DNA of 64,000 nucleotides from Desulfobacteraceae bacterium. Its GTDB lineage: Bacteria; Desulfobacterota; Desulfobacteria; Desulfobacterales; Desulfosarcinaceae. The notes beneath the pieces are model-generated. The model was not told where the DNA came from and ran no database searches. It saw only the letters and a program-made list of their open reading frames with translations. Below, in pieces: positions 26,836-35,217 of the stretch. Position numbers and translations under genes: made by a program. Numbering within the stretch: position 1 is the first letter of the stretch; every line of letters starts with the position of its first letter. The DNA lies in assembly GCA_003599575.1 (NCBI GenBank), contig QZKV01000039.1, forward strand, positions 1-64,000. The letters are read 5' to 3'.

Positions 26836-29800
26836 ATGAGCGAGAACGGGAGACGGGTGGAACCGGATTTCAAGACCCTGTTTGAACGTGCGCCAAGCCC
26901 GTCCGTGGCCCTGGATCCTGAATTGCGCGTTATCGCCGCCAGCGATGCCTACCTGCAGGCAACCAGGATCAACCGCCACGACATTATTGGCCGGCCCTTT
27001 TTCGAGGTGTTTCCGCACAACCCCGAAAATCCCTTCAGAGATGCCACTCACAAGATCCGTGTTTCCCTCAACCGCGTGCTGCAAAATCACGCGGCGGATC
27101 AGATTGTTGTGCAGCGGTACGGTCTTGGCAGGCCTGAGCCGGAAGGCGACCGGTCCGAGGTGCTTTACTGGCGTTCGATCAACTCCCCGGTCCTTGACCC
27201 GGAAGGTTCACTGATCTGTATTATTCATGGGGTGGAAGAGATCACGGATCAGCAAATCGACGATAGCGAGAACGTTGAATTACAGCGACTCAGAGACAGC
27301 GAGAAGATATACCGGACAATCGGCGAACTCATTCCGTACGGCATCTGGATAACAGACCGGGAAGGCGGTGTGACCTATCTCAGCCAGTCATTTCTCGACC
27401 TGGTGGGAATGACCTTGGAGGAGGTGAAGGAGTTCGGCTGGCTGGACCGCTATCCACCGGAACGAATACAGCAATTTCTGGCTGATTGGAAAAAGACACT
27501 CGAAAGCGGGCGCTTCTGGGATTATGAACATCCCATTCGCGACAAGAATGGTGTGTACCAGGTGATCCTCAGCAGGGGCGTGCCTTTCAGGGACGACGAA
27601 GGCCGGATCACGTCATGGGTCGGCATCAACCTCGACATATCCCAGCTGAAGCAAACCCAGGAAGAACTCCGCAAGGCGCGTGAAGAACTTGAGTTAAAAA
27701 TAGTAGAACTGAACAAGGCCAAAGAAACAGCGGAGGCTGCAAACAAGACCAAAGATATGCTGTTTGCCACGATCAGCCATGAGCTGCGTACGCCTCTGGC
27801 CCTGATCCTCGGTCCTGTTCAAAAAAGGCTGGCCGCGGGCGGCCTCGATGAGGAGGAAAGGCGCGATCTCCTGGTCGTGCAGCGCAATGCACGGACCTTG
27901 CTGAAACATGTCAACGACCTGCTGGACCTTTCAAAACTGCAGGTCGGCCAAATGGCGGCCGATTATGCGAAGGTCGATCTGGCCTGGATCGTCCGTGTTG
28001 TCGGATCGCTTTTCGAAAGTATCGCCGAGGAGCGACGGATCGGTTTTACTTTGAAAACTCCCCCTGAATTGCGGGCAGAGCTTGATCCGGACAAAGTGCA
28101 ACGGGTCATCCTGAACCTGCTCTCGAACGCCTTCAAATTCACGCCGCTGGGAGGGCGGGTCGTCGTGCGGCTTCGGAGCGGGGACGGAAAGGCCCTGCTT
28201 GAGGTGGGCGATAGCGGTCCCGGGATTCCCGAAAGCCAGCGTGAAGCGATCTTCGAGAGATTTCGCCAACTCGACCCGGGCGCTACGCGGCGATTTGGCG
28301 GTACCGGTCTCGGCCTCTCGATCGTTAAAGAGTTCGTACAGCTCCATGGCGGCCATGTTCGGGTGGACAGCGCACCGTCGGGTGGAGCAATTTTCGCGGT
28401 GGAGCTGCCGCTGCGCGCCCCTCACGGCACGCATATACGAACAGGCGCCGGTGAGTTGGACAGCGAGATGCGCAGACAGGCGGTCGACGACCTGCGGTTG
28501 CACCCCCGCGGCACTGCGCCTGTTTTGGACTCTCTTGCCAATTCACCGCTGGTGCTGGTTGTCGAAGACAATCCGGACATGAACACCTATATCGCGGAGG
28601 CGCTCGGCAAACATTACCGTGTGGCGATCGCGGAGAACGGCAAAGAGGGGCTTGCAATGGCGCTTGAGCAGCGGCCCGACCTGATCGTCAGCGATATCAT
28701 GATGCCGGAAATGAGCGGCGACCAGATGGTGCGCGAGTTACGCCGGCACCGAGAATTCGATCTGACACCGATTGTTCTGCTTTCAGCCAAAGCAGACGAG
28801 CAGTTGCGTGAGAGCCTTCTTAGAGACGCAGTTCAAGACTACATCTATAAGCCGTTCTCCACAACCGACCTTCTTGCGCGCGTATCGAGGCTGATTTCCG
28901 AGCGCAAGCGAGAGGTTGAGACGTTGCAACGAAGTGAAGAACATTATCGGGTACTCTTTCAAAAGAGCCCGTTCCCGACGTGGACAATCGATCTGGAAAC
29001 ATATGCCATTCTGGAAGTGAATGATGCGGCGGTCGAACATTACGGATACAGCCGGGAAGAATTCCTGCAGATGACCCTTACGGAAATCCGTACACCCGAG
29101 GAGTTCGAAAAATTCAAGCAGTGGGTGAAAACATGCGGCGAGGGTGGAAAAAAATGTGAAGGCCGGATGCTGACAAAACATCGCAAGAAGAACAACGAGC
29201 TCATCGATGTCGAAGTGCAGTATATTGAAATCGGCTATAAGGGACGGAGAACGGCCTATGGAACCGTTATCGATGTCACCGAGCGTGAGCGGGCTCAAAA
29301 GTTAATGCGTGATCTGAACGCAATTCTTGAACAGAAGGTATCTGAGCGCACCGAACTGGCCGAAGCCCGGGCGAGGCAGCTTCAAGCATTGGCTGTGGAG
29401 CTGATCGAGGCCGAGGAGCGGGAAAGACAACGTATTTCAACACTGTTGCACGAGGACCTCCAGCAGATTCTGGCCGCCGCACGTTTCCAGTTAAAGGCAA
29501 TTTACGCGAAAATGCCCCAATTGGACGAGCTATCTGATATCGAGCGGATGCTCTCGGACTCAATTGGTAAATCGCGGCGACTATCGCATGAAACAGGCCC
29601 GACAATACTGCACCATATGCGTCTGATCGAGGCCTTGCAGTGGCTGTCGCGGCACATGTATGAACGTTTCGGGCTTGTGGTCCGTATTCATGCAGAAAAA
29701 GTATTGGAACTTGAAAGCACCCCCTTGAAAATTTTCATCTTCCGGGCCGTCCAAGAGCTTTTATTCAATGTTATCAAGCATGGCGGGGTGCGAAGCGCCA

Positions 29801-30447
29801 ACGTGCAGTTAACCAGCTCGGATGACAATTTTTCGGTCACCGTAAGCGATCAGGGAAGAGGGTTCGAGCCCGCCATCGTCGAATCATCAGACCCAAAGAC
29901 CGGTTTGGGGCTGCTAAGTCTGCGTGAGCGGACCAGCTATTTCAGAGGTAACCTGTCGATCGAGAGCGCCCCCGGCCGGGGGAGTAAAATCAGGATCAAT
30001 GTACCGTTCAGCGCATTTGAAGCCCGACCTTCAGTGGATGAACACCAACTGGCCTCACGCGGAGATGCTTCTGATAAACTGCAAGGAGAGGTTATCAAGG
30101 TCATGTTCGTAGATGACCATAAAGTTATGCGCCAGGGATTGATCAAGCTGATTTCCGGCGTGCCGGATATCAGCATCGTGGGGGAAGCTGCCGATGGTCG
30201 AGAGGCGCTTGAACTCGCCCGTTATCTAAAGCCCGATGTGGTCGTGATGGATATCTCCATGCCGGGGATGGATGGCATTGAAGCGACCAGGCGTATCAAG
30301 GCCGAAATAAATGATGTGCGCGTGATCGGTCTTTCAATGCATGGAGATGAGCACCTGCTCCGTGCAATGATCAATGCAGGGGCGGAGGCTTTCGTAAGCA
30401 AGACAGCGTCATCTGCCGAACTGCTAAAGTCCATTTATGGTAAATAA
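26836..30447 (+). CDS. Giant double hybrid kinase: PAS-PAS-HisKA-HATPase-REC-PAS-HisKA_3-HATPase-REC
   Basis: 1203 residues from ATG 26836 (GGAG 6 bases upstream); the frame is open to 26752. PAS domains lie at about 12-140 and 160-270. A classical HisKA (SHELRTP, His315) and HATPase (NAFKFTP; DSGPGIPE; GGTGLGLSIV) follow. A first receiver (about 575-690) has VVEDNPD, Asp620 and KPFS. A third PAS spans about 700-810. A second kinase of the HisKA_3 class has LLHEDLQQ (His872) and its own HATPase. The C-terminal NarL-like receiver has VDDHK and Asp1139 (VVMDISMPGMDG). No membrane segment or DNA-binding domain is present. The second half closely matches the other HisKA_3 kinases here, which suggests that a complete classical hybrid kinase was fused onto one of them. 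It could run a multi-step relay within one chain. Confidence 0.9.
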   Translation: MSENGRRVEPDFKTLFERAPSPSVALDPELRVIAASDAYLQATRINRHDIIGRPFFEVFPHNPENPFRDATHKIRVSLNRVLQNHAADQIVVQRYGLGRPEPEGDRSEVLYWRSINSPVLDPEGSLICIIHGVEEITDQQIDDSENVELQRLRDSEKIYRTIGELIPYGIWITDREGGVTYLSQSFLDLVGMTLEEVKEFGWLDRYPPERIQQFLADWKKTLESGRFWDYEHPIRDKNGVYQVILSRGVPFRDDEGRITSWVGINLDISQLKQTQEELRKAREELELKIVELNKAKETAEAANKTKDMLFATISHELRTPLALILGPVQKRLAAGGLDEEERRDLLVVQRNARTLLKHVNDLLDLSKLQVGQMAADYAKVDLAWIVRVVGSLFESIAEERRIGFTLKTPPELRAELDPDKVQRVILNLLSNAFKFTPLGGRVVVRLRSGDGKALLEVGDSGPGIPESQREAIFERFRQLDPGATRRFGGTGLGLSIVKEFVQLHGGHVRVDSAPSGGAIFAVELPLRAPHGTHIRTGAGELDSEMRRQAVDDLRLHPRGTAPVLDSLANSPLVLVVEDNPDMNTYIAEALGKHYRVAIAENGKEGLAMALEQRPDLIVSDIMMPEMSGDQMVRELRRHREFDLTPIVLLSAKADEQLRESLLRDAVQDYIYKPFSTTDLLARVSRLISERKREVETLQRSEEHYRVLFQKSPFPTWTIDLETYAILEVNDAAVEHYGYSREEFLQMTLTEIRTPEEFEKFKQWVKTCGEGGKKCEGRMLTKHRKKNNELIDVEVQYIEIGYKGRRTAYGTVIDVTERERAQKLMRDLNAILEQKVSERTELAEARARQLQALAVELIEAEERERQRISTLLHEDLQQILAAARFQLKAIYAKMPQLDELSDIERMLSDSIGKSRRLSHETGPTILHHMRLIEALQWLSRHMYERFGLVVRIHAEKVLELESTPLKIFIFRAVQELLFNVIKHGGVRSANVQLTSSDDNFSVTVSDQGRGFEPAIVESSDPKTGLGLLSLRERTSYFRGNLSIESAPGRGSKIRINVPFSAFEARPSVDEHQLASRGDASDKLQGEVIKVMFVDDHKVMRQGLIKLISGVPDISIVGEAADGREALELARYLKPDVVVMDISMPGMDGIEATRRIKAEINDVRVIGLSMHGDEHLLRAMINAGAEAFVSKTASSAELLKSIYGK

Positions 30448-30694
30448 AAAGTTGTGATTAGGTCGATTAATCAAAACCTTTTGGGTTATCCACAACCTTC
30501 AGGGTTATTCGGTAGTTCAATAAATATGGGGACACAACCATATTGGCTGTTGACCCGGGATGATGAGCTGGGGGATCTTTTATTTATTTCCCCAGCCCAT
30601 CACCCTGTTGGCCACTTTTAAACGACCATTTTTGGTACAGTTTATCGCGACCATCGGCATCAGGTAACGGATTTGCCTGGTTCGATCGGGTTCG
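30448..30694. other. Intergenic spacer with repeat left end
   Basis: TGTGATTAGGTCGATTAATCA (30453-30473) is a left-end copy of the intergenic repeat. The rest holds no supportable feature. Confidence 0.45.
30453..30473. repeat. Left-end copy of the intergenic repeat, compact palindrome
   Basis: TGTGATTA-GGTCGA-TTAATCA, six bases after the stop of the giant kinase. A similar compact form follows the stop of the kinase ending at 55682. Confidence 0.5.
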
Positions 30695-30905
30695 TCATGA
30701 CCAGGCGGCTGCGATGCGTTCAGCAAGCATGATCGTTGGAATGTTTGTGTTGGCTGCCGGAATAGAAGGCATGATAGAGGCGTCGACCACATACAGCCCC
30801 TTAAGGCCGCGCACTGCTCCCGTAGAATTCACAACAGCCATGCGATCAGTACTTGGACCCATCGGGCAGGTTCCCACGGGATGCGGGTTGCATAAGCCCT
30901 ACCCG
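30695..30905 (-). pseudogene. C-terminal remnant of a GMC (choline dehydrogenase-type) oxidoreductase
   Basis: The minus-strand frame encodes [20 protein letters not shown], then [20 protein letters not shown] and [16 protein letters not shown] before TGA. This is the conserved GMC C-terminus with the catalytic His of HPVGTC and the NTN-P-T motif. All upstream parts, including the GxGxxG FAD motif, are missing. Confidence 0.75.
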
Positions 30906-31211
30906 CAATTTGATACAAGCGCGGCCTTCACGCTTATCCTCATCCTCAAGGGTATGGCCGGTTTTCGCCTTGTAAACCGTGCGACATGATAGGTGACCTA
31001 ATACCAACCTACAAGAAGTAGAAGACCAAAAAGTTATTTAAGTACCCCTCGAGCGTTGACCGTCATCCATGAGCGTATTACCGTATTTTCGAGACTCGTA
31101 CTTCGGTACGGTTATTGACTTCCCTTTGCATGGAGGCACGCCCGCGGCCGACTACATCGGTCTCGACGCGATCGTCAGCCGGTGACGACAACATGGCCAA
31201 GGAGATGAGCA
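30906..31211. other. Spacer, with one unidentified open stretch
   Basis: Plus-strand codons 31084-31185 read YFRDSYFGTVIDFPLHGG then ADYIGLDAIVSR and a stop, which could be the tail of a lost gene. I do not recognise it. Nothing else is seen. Confidence 0.25.
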
Positions 31212-31703
31212 ATGCGTGAACGTATCAAGGGCAAGACGCTGATCGCCAGGGACGAAGGTGACGACGCCAACGGTGTCCTCATCAAGCTCTATGGCGAAGA
31301 AACGAACGGCGTCATCTCGATAATTGAGCAGCCGTTCGAGCCGGGTTTTCTCCTACCGCCTCACGTGCACGAGAACGACGTCTGGCTCTACGTGCTTGAG
31401 GGGGAGATGCACGCTCGGGTCGGCGAGAAGGTCGTCAAGGCGACACCCGGCAGCTGGGTGCTGAAGCCTCGCCGGATCCCCCACACCATGTGGAACGCGG
31501 GCCCCGCGCCGGCACGCATTATCGAGTTATACACACCAGGTGGGTTCGAGCTCTTCTTCAAGGACTTCGGCGAGCGGTTGCGCCAAGGCCCGGTCGGGCT
31601 CGACGAACTGAATCGCCTTGGCGAGCCGCACGGTATCCGTTTTTTCGACCATTGGATTCCCGACCTCAAAGCGACCTACAACCTGCGCCTTATCGGCGAG
31701 TAG
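31212..31703 (+). CDS. Cupin-domain protein
   Basis: 163 residues, preceded by AAGGAGATGAGC. A single conserved beta-barrel of the cupin_2 type has the first motif PPHVHENDVWLYVLEGE (His51, His53) and the second motif PRRIPHTMWN (His91), giving a plausible metal site. The C-terminal about 50 residues form an extension seen in quercetinase-like stand-alone cupins. The substrate is unknown. It is followed 45 bases later by a DHFR-fold gene on the same strand. Confidence 0.85.
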   Translation: MRERIKGKTLIARDEGDDANGVLIKLYGEETNGVISIIEQPFEPGFLLPPHVHENDVWLYVLEGEMHARVGEKVVKATPGSWVLKPRRIPHTMWNAGPAPARIIELYTPGGFELFFKDFGERLRQGPVGLDELNRLGEPHGIRFFDHWIPDLKATYNLRLIGE

Positions 31704-31748
31704 CCTCGAGCCTTCGTCCATTTCCAACCAGGAGAGGAGTGTGAATAT

Positions 31749-32417
31749 ATGAGAAAAGTAAAAATCGGCGCCTTCGTTTCAATGGACGGCGTCATGCAGG
31801 CACCCGGCGGCCCCCATGAAGACCCTACTATGGGGTTCAAGCATGGCGGCTGGGTAGCACCGCTGGCGGACGCTGTTTTCGGCGAAGAGGTTGGCAAGAT
31901 GTTCAGCAAGCCGTTTGACTTGCTGCTCGGTCGAAAGACCTACGAGATCTTCGCAGCGCACTGGCCTTACGCCGAAGGTGGGCCGGACGATTCCGTGGCA
32001 AGGATTTTTAATTCGATTACGAAGTATGTTGCCACCCGGAAGGGCTTGGATCTGACTTGGAAGGGTTCGATGGCCCTAAGCGACGCAGCGCCAGATGTCG
32101 CCAAGCTGAGACGGGAAGACGGTCCAGCGCTTCTCACACAGGGCAGCACCGACTTGATCCAAACACTGCTTGCGGACGACCTCGTCGACGAGATCAATAT
32201 ATTTACATTCCCAATCGTGCTCGGGCGAGGCAAAAAGTTGTTTGGTGGTGGCTCAAAACCTGCAGCATTCCGGCTGATCGCCAGCCGGATATCGCCCAAT
32301 GGCATCCTAATCGCAAGGTATGTTCGCGACGGCGCGGTAAAGATCGGAGACTACGCTTTGGACCCTCCCACGCCGGCAGAAGTCGAACGTCGTGAAAAAA
32401 TGAAGCGAGAGGGTTAG
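31749..32417 (+). CDS. Dihydrofolate reductase-fold (RibD C-terminal type) protein
   Basis: 222 residues. ATG 31749 has GGAGAGGAG upstream. The N-terminus KIGAFVSMDGVMQAPGG, the LLLGRKTYEIF helix and the late INIFTFPIVLGRGKKLF strand are typical of the YyaP/RibD_C group of NADPH-dependent reductases of the DHFR fold. The true substrate is unknown. The last about 25 residues are charged and outside the fold. It converges with the MerB-like gene on the other strand. Confidence 0.88.
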   Translation: MRKVKIGAFVSMDGVMQAPGGPHEDPTMGFKHGGWVAPLADAVFGEEVGKMFSKPFDLLLGRKTYEIFAAHWPYAEGGPDDSVARIFNSITKYVATRKGLDLTWKGSMALSDAAPDVAKLRREDGPALLTQGSTDLIQTLLADDLVDEINIFTFPIVLGRGKKLFGGGSKPAAFRLIASRISPNGILIARYVRDGAVKIGDYALDPPTPAEVERREKMKREG

Positions 32418-32472
32418 CAATCCAAGCTCATCCGCCCATCAACCAGCTTCGAAAAAACTTTGTGCCGATGCC

Positions 32473-33171
32473 TTATTTCCTCGGCAGCTTCCAGAAGGGA
32501 CCCAGCCCGTTCAAGGCTTTAACGAATTCCCCCAAATATTCCTGCATATGCGAAGCGTAGCCAGGATCCAGTCTCCTGGTAAAGAGCTCGCCCGAAAAGA
32601 GACCGGTGATCGCCGGCAGTTTGTTGATGCCTTCTTCGGTGCCCGGCTTATAGCCGCGCCAGTTGCGGATATGCTCTTCCGACCGGAAGAGATTCATGGT
32701 GCTTCAGGAATAAGGCAGATTGTTGAACCAGTCTCTGAAAGGAACGGACGTGTATGCGACGATTCCCTGCGGCTCGGCCTTTTGAATCGAGCCGTCCTTC
32801 ATCTCCACTATGATGGGCGAACCGCAATCCAGGCAGGGCGCATCGATCTGTACTGTCTGTCCAGGAAAAAGCCAGCTGACCGCCAGCGATTCGAAGCCTC
32901 ACTGGGCGGTCCACTTCTGCTGACCGTCGATCGTAATGCGGTATTGGGTGGGAATATTACTGAAGGGCGGGAATGAACCGATATAATCGGTGCCCGAGGC
33001 CAGCCAGCCGGGAAAGCCCGGCGAATAGAGCTCATGCAGCAATTTGCGACCGTCCTCCACCGGTACGTCCATTTCGGCGGCGATCTCCGTGTAGTGGGGC
33101 GCCTGGCCGGATTCCATAAAGCGCCTCATGATGACCTGGAAAACCTTGTCCAGGGAACTATGTGCGTTCAT
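32473..33171 (-). CDS. MerB-like (alkylmercury lyase family) selenoprotein candidate with two in-frame TGA codons
   Basis: One frame of 233 codons runs from ATG 33171 (AGGAGG 6 bases upstream) to TAA 32475-32473, interrupted only by TGA at codons 91 (32901-32899) and 156 (32706-32704). The N-terminal part is a winged-helix-like segment (HYTEIAAEMDVPVEDGRKLL). The rest aligns with MerB. Codon 91 falls where MerB has catalytic Cys96 (W-x-x-C-x-x-(D/E)-x-L), with Glu94 at the MerB Asp99 position. Codon 156 falls where MerB has catalytic Cys159, just before STMNLFRSEEH. The spacing is 65 residues against 63 in MerB. A CxxCG motif lies between them. Twelve bases after the second TGA is a perfect hairpin with a GGTC loop, typical of a bacterial SECIS. 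The family cleaves carbon-mercury bonds, but the substrate here is open. A pseudogene with two stops is the alternative; the otherwise intact frame argues against it. Confidence 0.8.
32674..32691 (-). promoter_or_regulatory. Putative bacterial SECIS element for the second TGA
   Basis: On the minus strand CTCTTCC-GGTC-GGAAGAG forms a perfect 7-bp stem with a GGUC tetraloop, beginning 12 bases after TGA 32706-32704. The distance and GGU-containing apical loop match the requirements known for SelB recognition of E. coli fdhF-type SECIS elements. Confidence 0.7.
32875..32887 (-). promoter_or_regulatory. Possible SECIS hairpin for the first TGA
   Basis: On the minus strand GCTG-GCGGT-CAGC lies 11 bases after TGA 32901-32899. 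The loop contains GGT, but the stem is only 4 bp and its extension is imperfect, so it is weaker than the downstream element. Confidence 0.4.
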
Positions 33172-33468
33172 AAGACCCTCCTTTTCGGTTGTGTCCGATG
33201 ATGAAACCCTTCTAATTCGGTTTTCTCCGTCCCGGAATGGGGTCGATGATGTATTTGAGGTGCACTGCCCGATAACCCCTCTGGGTCGACAGCTTTTGGA
33301 GATCATCGCCAAGCAAATAAGTGACGAGTGATTAATGCTGTTCCAAGGAAGTTCTTTGAGGATAATGGCCGTCGCATCCGCAAGCCGGTTCCGCCTTCCG
33401 CCGGCCGCCACAGCATTCTGGACCGTTGCTCGCCTGCCTGAACTTTCAGGCAAGTTTCCGAAAGTAGA

Positions 33469-34311
33469 TCACCCGATCTCGGCCAAAGCATTGCCTAGAA
33501 TGATTTTCCCATCCTGGTTGATCGTACGGATAATGTAGGTGCCGTCCGTATCGGATTTCCACCCTTCGGTGATCAAAGTGTCTCCGGGATAAGCAACGTT
33601 CATGAATCGCACGCCAAATGATTTCAGCTGCGCCGGATCGCCTCCGCAGAGGCTGTGCATAATCGCCCTTCCGGCAAAGCCGAAGCTGCACAGGCCGTGG
33701 AGGATCGGCCGGCCGAATCCACCCATGGAGGCAAATTCCGGATCGATATGCAGGGGGTTTTTGTCCCCGCTGAGCCGGTAGAGGGCCGCCTGGTCGGGCG
33801 AGGTGGTATACTCCACCCGAAAAGCGGGATCTTTGCCTTCCGGTGGGACAATGGTTTGGGTTTTGGGCCCGCGTTCGCCGCCGATGTTCCCGCCGCTTCG
33901 GTCTACCAAAACGGCCTTGTTTTCAAAAAGAAGGGCACCGCCTTCATCACGGGTCCTGCTGGTAAGGTTCAGCACCGCCCCCTTATCGCCCTTATCGTAG
34001 ATCGAATCACATGCCAGAGTGCTGTAAAGGGTCCCTTTCACCGGGATCGGTTTGTGCATGACGATTCTGTGCTCCCCGTGGAGCAGGGTGAAAAGATTGA
34101 TGCCGGCCTCCTGCACAAAGGAGGAGAGAAAGATCGGCATGAAGGGAATGACGGCAAAGGTGGGCAAAACTTTCAGGTTCTTTTCGTAGACGAATTCGAG
34201 CTCCTTTACTCCGGCGCCGATGCCCAGGGCGTAAAGTATCAGTGTGTCCTGGTTGTAGGTGAATGAGGCCGGTTTGGTCTGTTTTCCTATGATATCCATG
34301 TTGATGGCCAT
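33469..34311 (-). CDS. MaoC-like (R)-specific enoyl-CoA hydratase, double hot-dog
   Basis: 280 residues. ATG 34311 has AAGGAG upstream. The protein resembles the hydratase-2 part of peroxisomal multifunctional enzyme 2. The N-terminal hot-dog lacks the motif. The C-terminal one carries the hydratase-2 signature YRLSGDKNPLHIDPEFA with catalytic Asp and His, followed by GRPILHGLCSFGFAGRA. It hydrates trans-2-enoyl-CoA to (R)-3-hydroxyacyl-CoA. It is the last clear gene of the minus-strand acyl-CoA operon, just after an SDR dehydrogenase that could act on its product. Confidence 0.9.
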   Translation of the reverse strand: MAINMDIIGKQTKPASFTYNQDTLILYALGIGAGVKELEFVYEKNLKVLPTFAVIPFMPIFLSSFVQEAGINLFTLLHGEHRIVMHKPIPVKGTLYSTLACDSIYDKGDKGAVLNLTSRTRDEGGALLFENKAVLVDRSGGNIGGERGPKTQTIVPPEGKDPAFRVEYTTSPDQAALYRLSGDKNPLHIDPEFASMGGFGRPILHGLCSFGFAGRAIMHSLCGGDPAQLKSFGVRFMNVAYPGDTLITEGWKSDTDGTYIIRTINQDGKIILGNALAEIG

Positions 34312-34363
34312 GGCTGCTCCTTTTTCTCTCGATTTCAGATTCGGTTCTCCGCAGCGTGTTCAA

Positions 34364-35194
34364 TTACATGGAAAAGCCGCCGCCGCATATCAGCATCTGT
34401 CCCGACACGTAATTCGAAAGCGGAGAGGCGAAAAAGAGAATGGCGTTGGCCGCCTCCTCCGGCGTTCCGGCTCGTCCCATGGGAATCATTTGGATAAAGG
34501 CATCCCGCTGTTTGGCCGGCACACCTACGGCGACTTTCTGGGTGCCGGTATCAACGGCGATTCCTTTTTCTTTTTCCTGGGTCAAGCGGGTGTCGATAAA
34601 TCCGAAGGCAACGCAGTTGGACTGCACGTTGTATCTTGCCCATTCTTTGCTGATGGTCTTGGTCAGGCCGATGATGCCGGCTTTGGCCGAAGAATAGTTG
34701 GCCTGTCCCACATTGCCGCCCACACCGGCTACAGAAGAAATATTGATGATCTTTCTGGCAACCGCCGAGCCGGTCTGGCGCATTTCTGCTTTGGCCGCAT
34801 CACAGAAGCAGGGCTTGGCCGCTCGAATGAGGCGAAAGGGCGCCTTGAGGTGAATGTCGAGGATCTTGTCCCACTGGTCCTCAGTCATCTTGTGGACCAG
34901 GCTGTCCCAGGTAAAGCCGGCGTTGTTCACAAGAATGTGCAGCCCACCCCAGGTGTCGACCGCCTTTTGGACGATCTGTTCGGCAAAACCGGGAGCCGAG
35001 ACATCACCCACGTGGGAGACCGCCTTGCCACCGATTTTTTGTATTTCCGTCACTGTGGCCTCGGCCGGTTCGGGGTCGAGATCGCTGACCACCACTGCGG
35101 CCCCCTCATTGGCAAAGGCCAGGGCAGCGGCCCGGCCGATGCCCCGGCCGGACCCGGTAATAATGGCGACTCGGTTTTCCAGCATTGGTCCCAT
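34364..35194 (-). CDS. Short-chain dehydrogenase, probable 3-hydroxyacyl-CoA dehydrogenase (FabG-like)
   Basis: About 276 residues. ATG 35194 was chosen because AAAGGAGA lies just upstream; the longer frame starts at 35221 inside the previous gene. Rossmann motif TGSGRGIG, NNAG, catalytic Ser in INISSVAG and YSSAK are all present. An insertion (CFCDAAKAEMRQTGSAVARK) resembles that of multifunctional-enzyme-type hydroxyacyl-CoA dehydrogenases rather than classical FabG. It is in an operon between thiolase and MaoC hydratase, fitting a beta-oxidation-like role with NAD(P). Confidence 0.9.
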   Translation of the reverse strand: MGPMLENRVAIITGSGRGIGRAAALAFANEGAAVVVSDLDPEPAEATVTEIQKIGGKAVSHVGDVSAPGFAEQIVQKAVDTWGGLHILVNNAGFTWDSLVHKMTEDQWDKILDIHLKAPFRLIRAAKPCFCDAAKAEMRQTGSAVARKIINISSVAGVGGNVGQANYSSAKAGIIGLTKTISKEWARYNVQSNCVAFGFIDTRLTQEKEKGIAVDTGTQKVAVGVPAKQRDAFIQMIPMGRAGTPEEAANAILFFASPLSNYVSGQMLICGGGFSM

Positions 35195-35217
35195 GTTTTC
35201 TCCTTTCTGTCGTTTTC

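Noticed and set aside
32473-33171. Annotating the MerB-like locus as an ordinary pseudogene or as separate small ORFs
   Set aside because: The frame is intact apart from two TGA codons placed exactly at the family's catalytic Cys positions, and a SECIS-like hairpin follows one of them. A pseudogene remains possible but is less likely.
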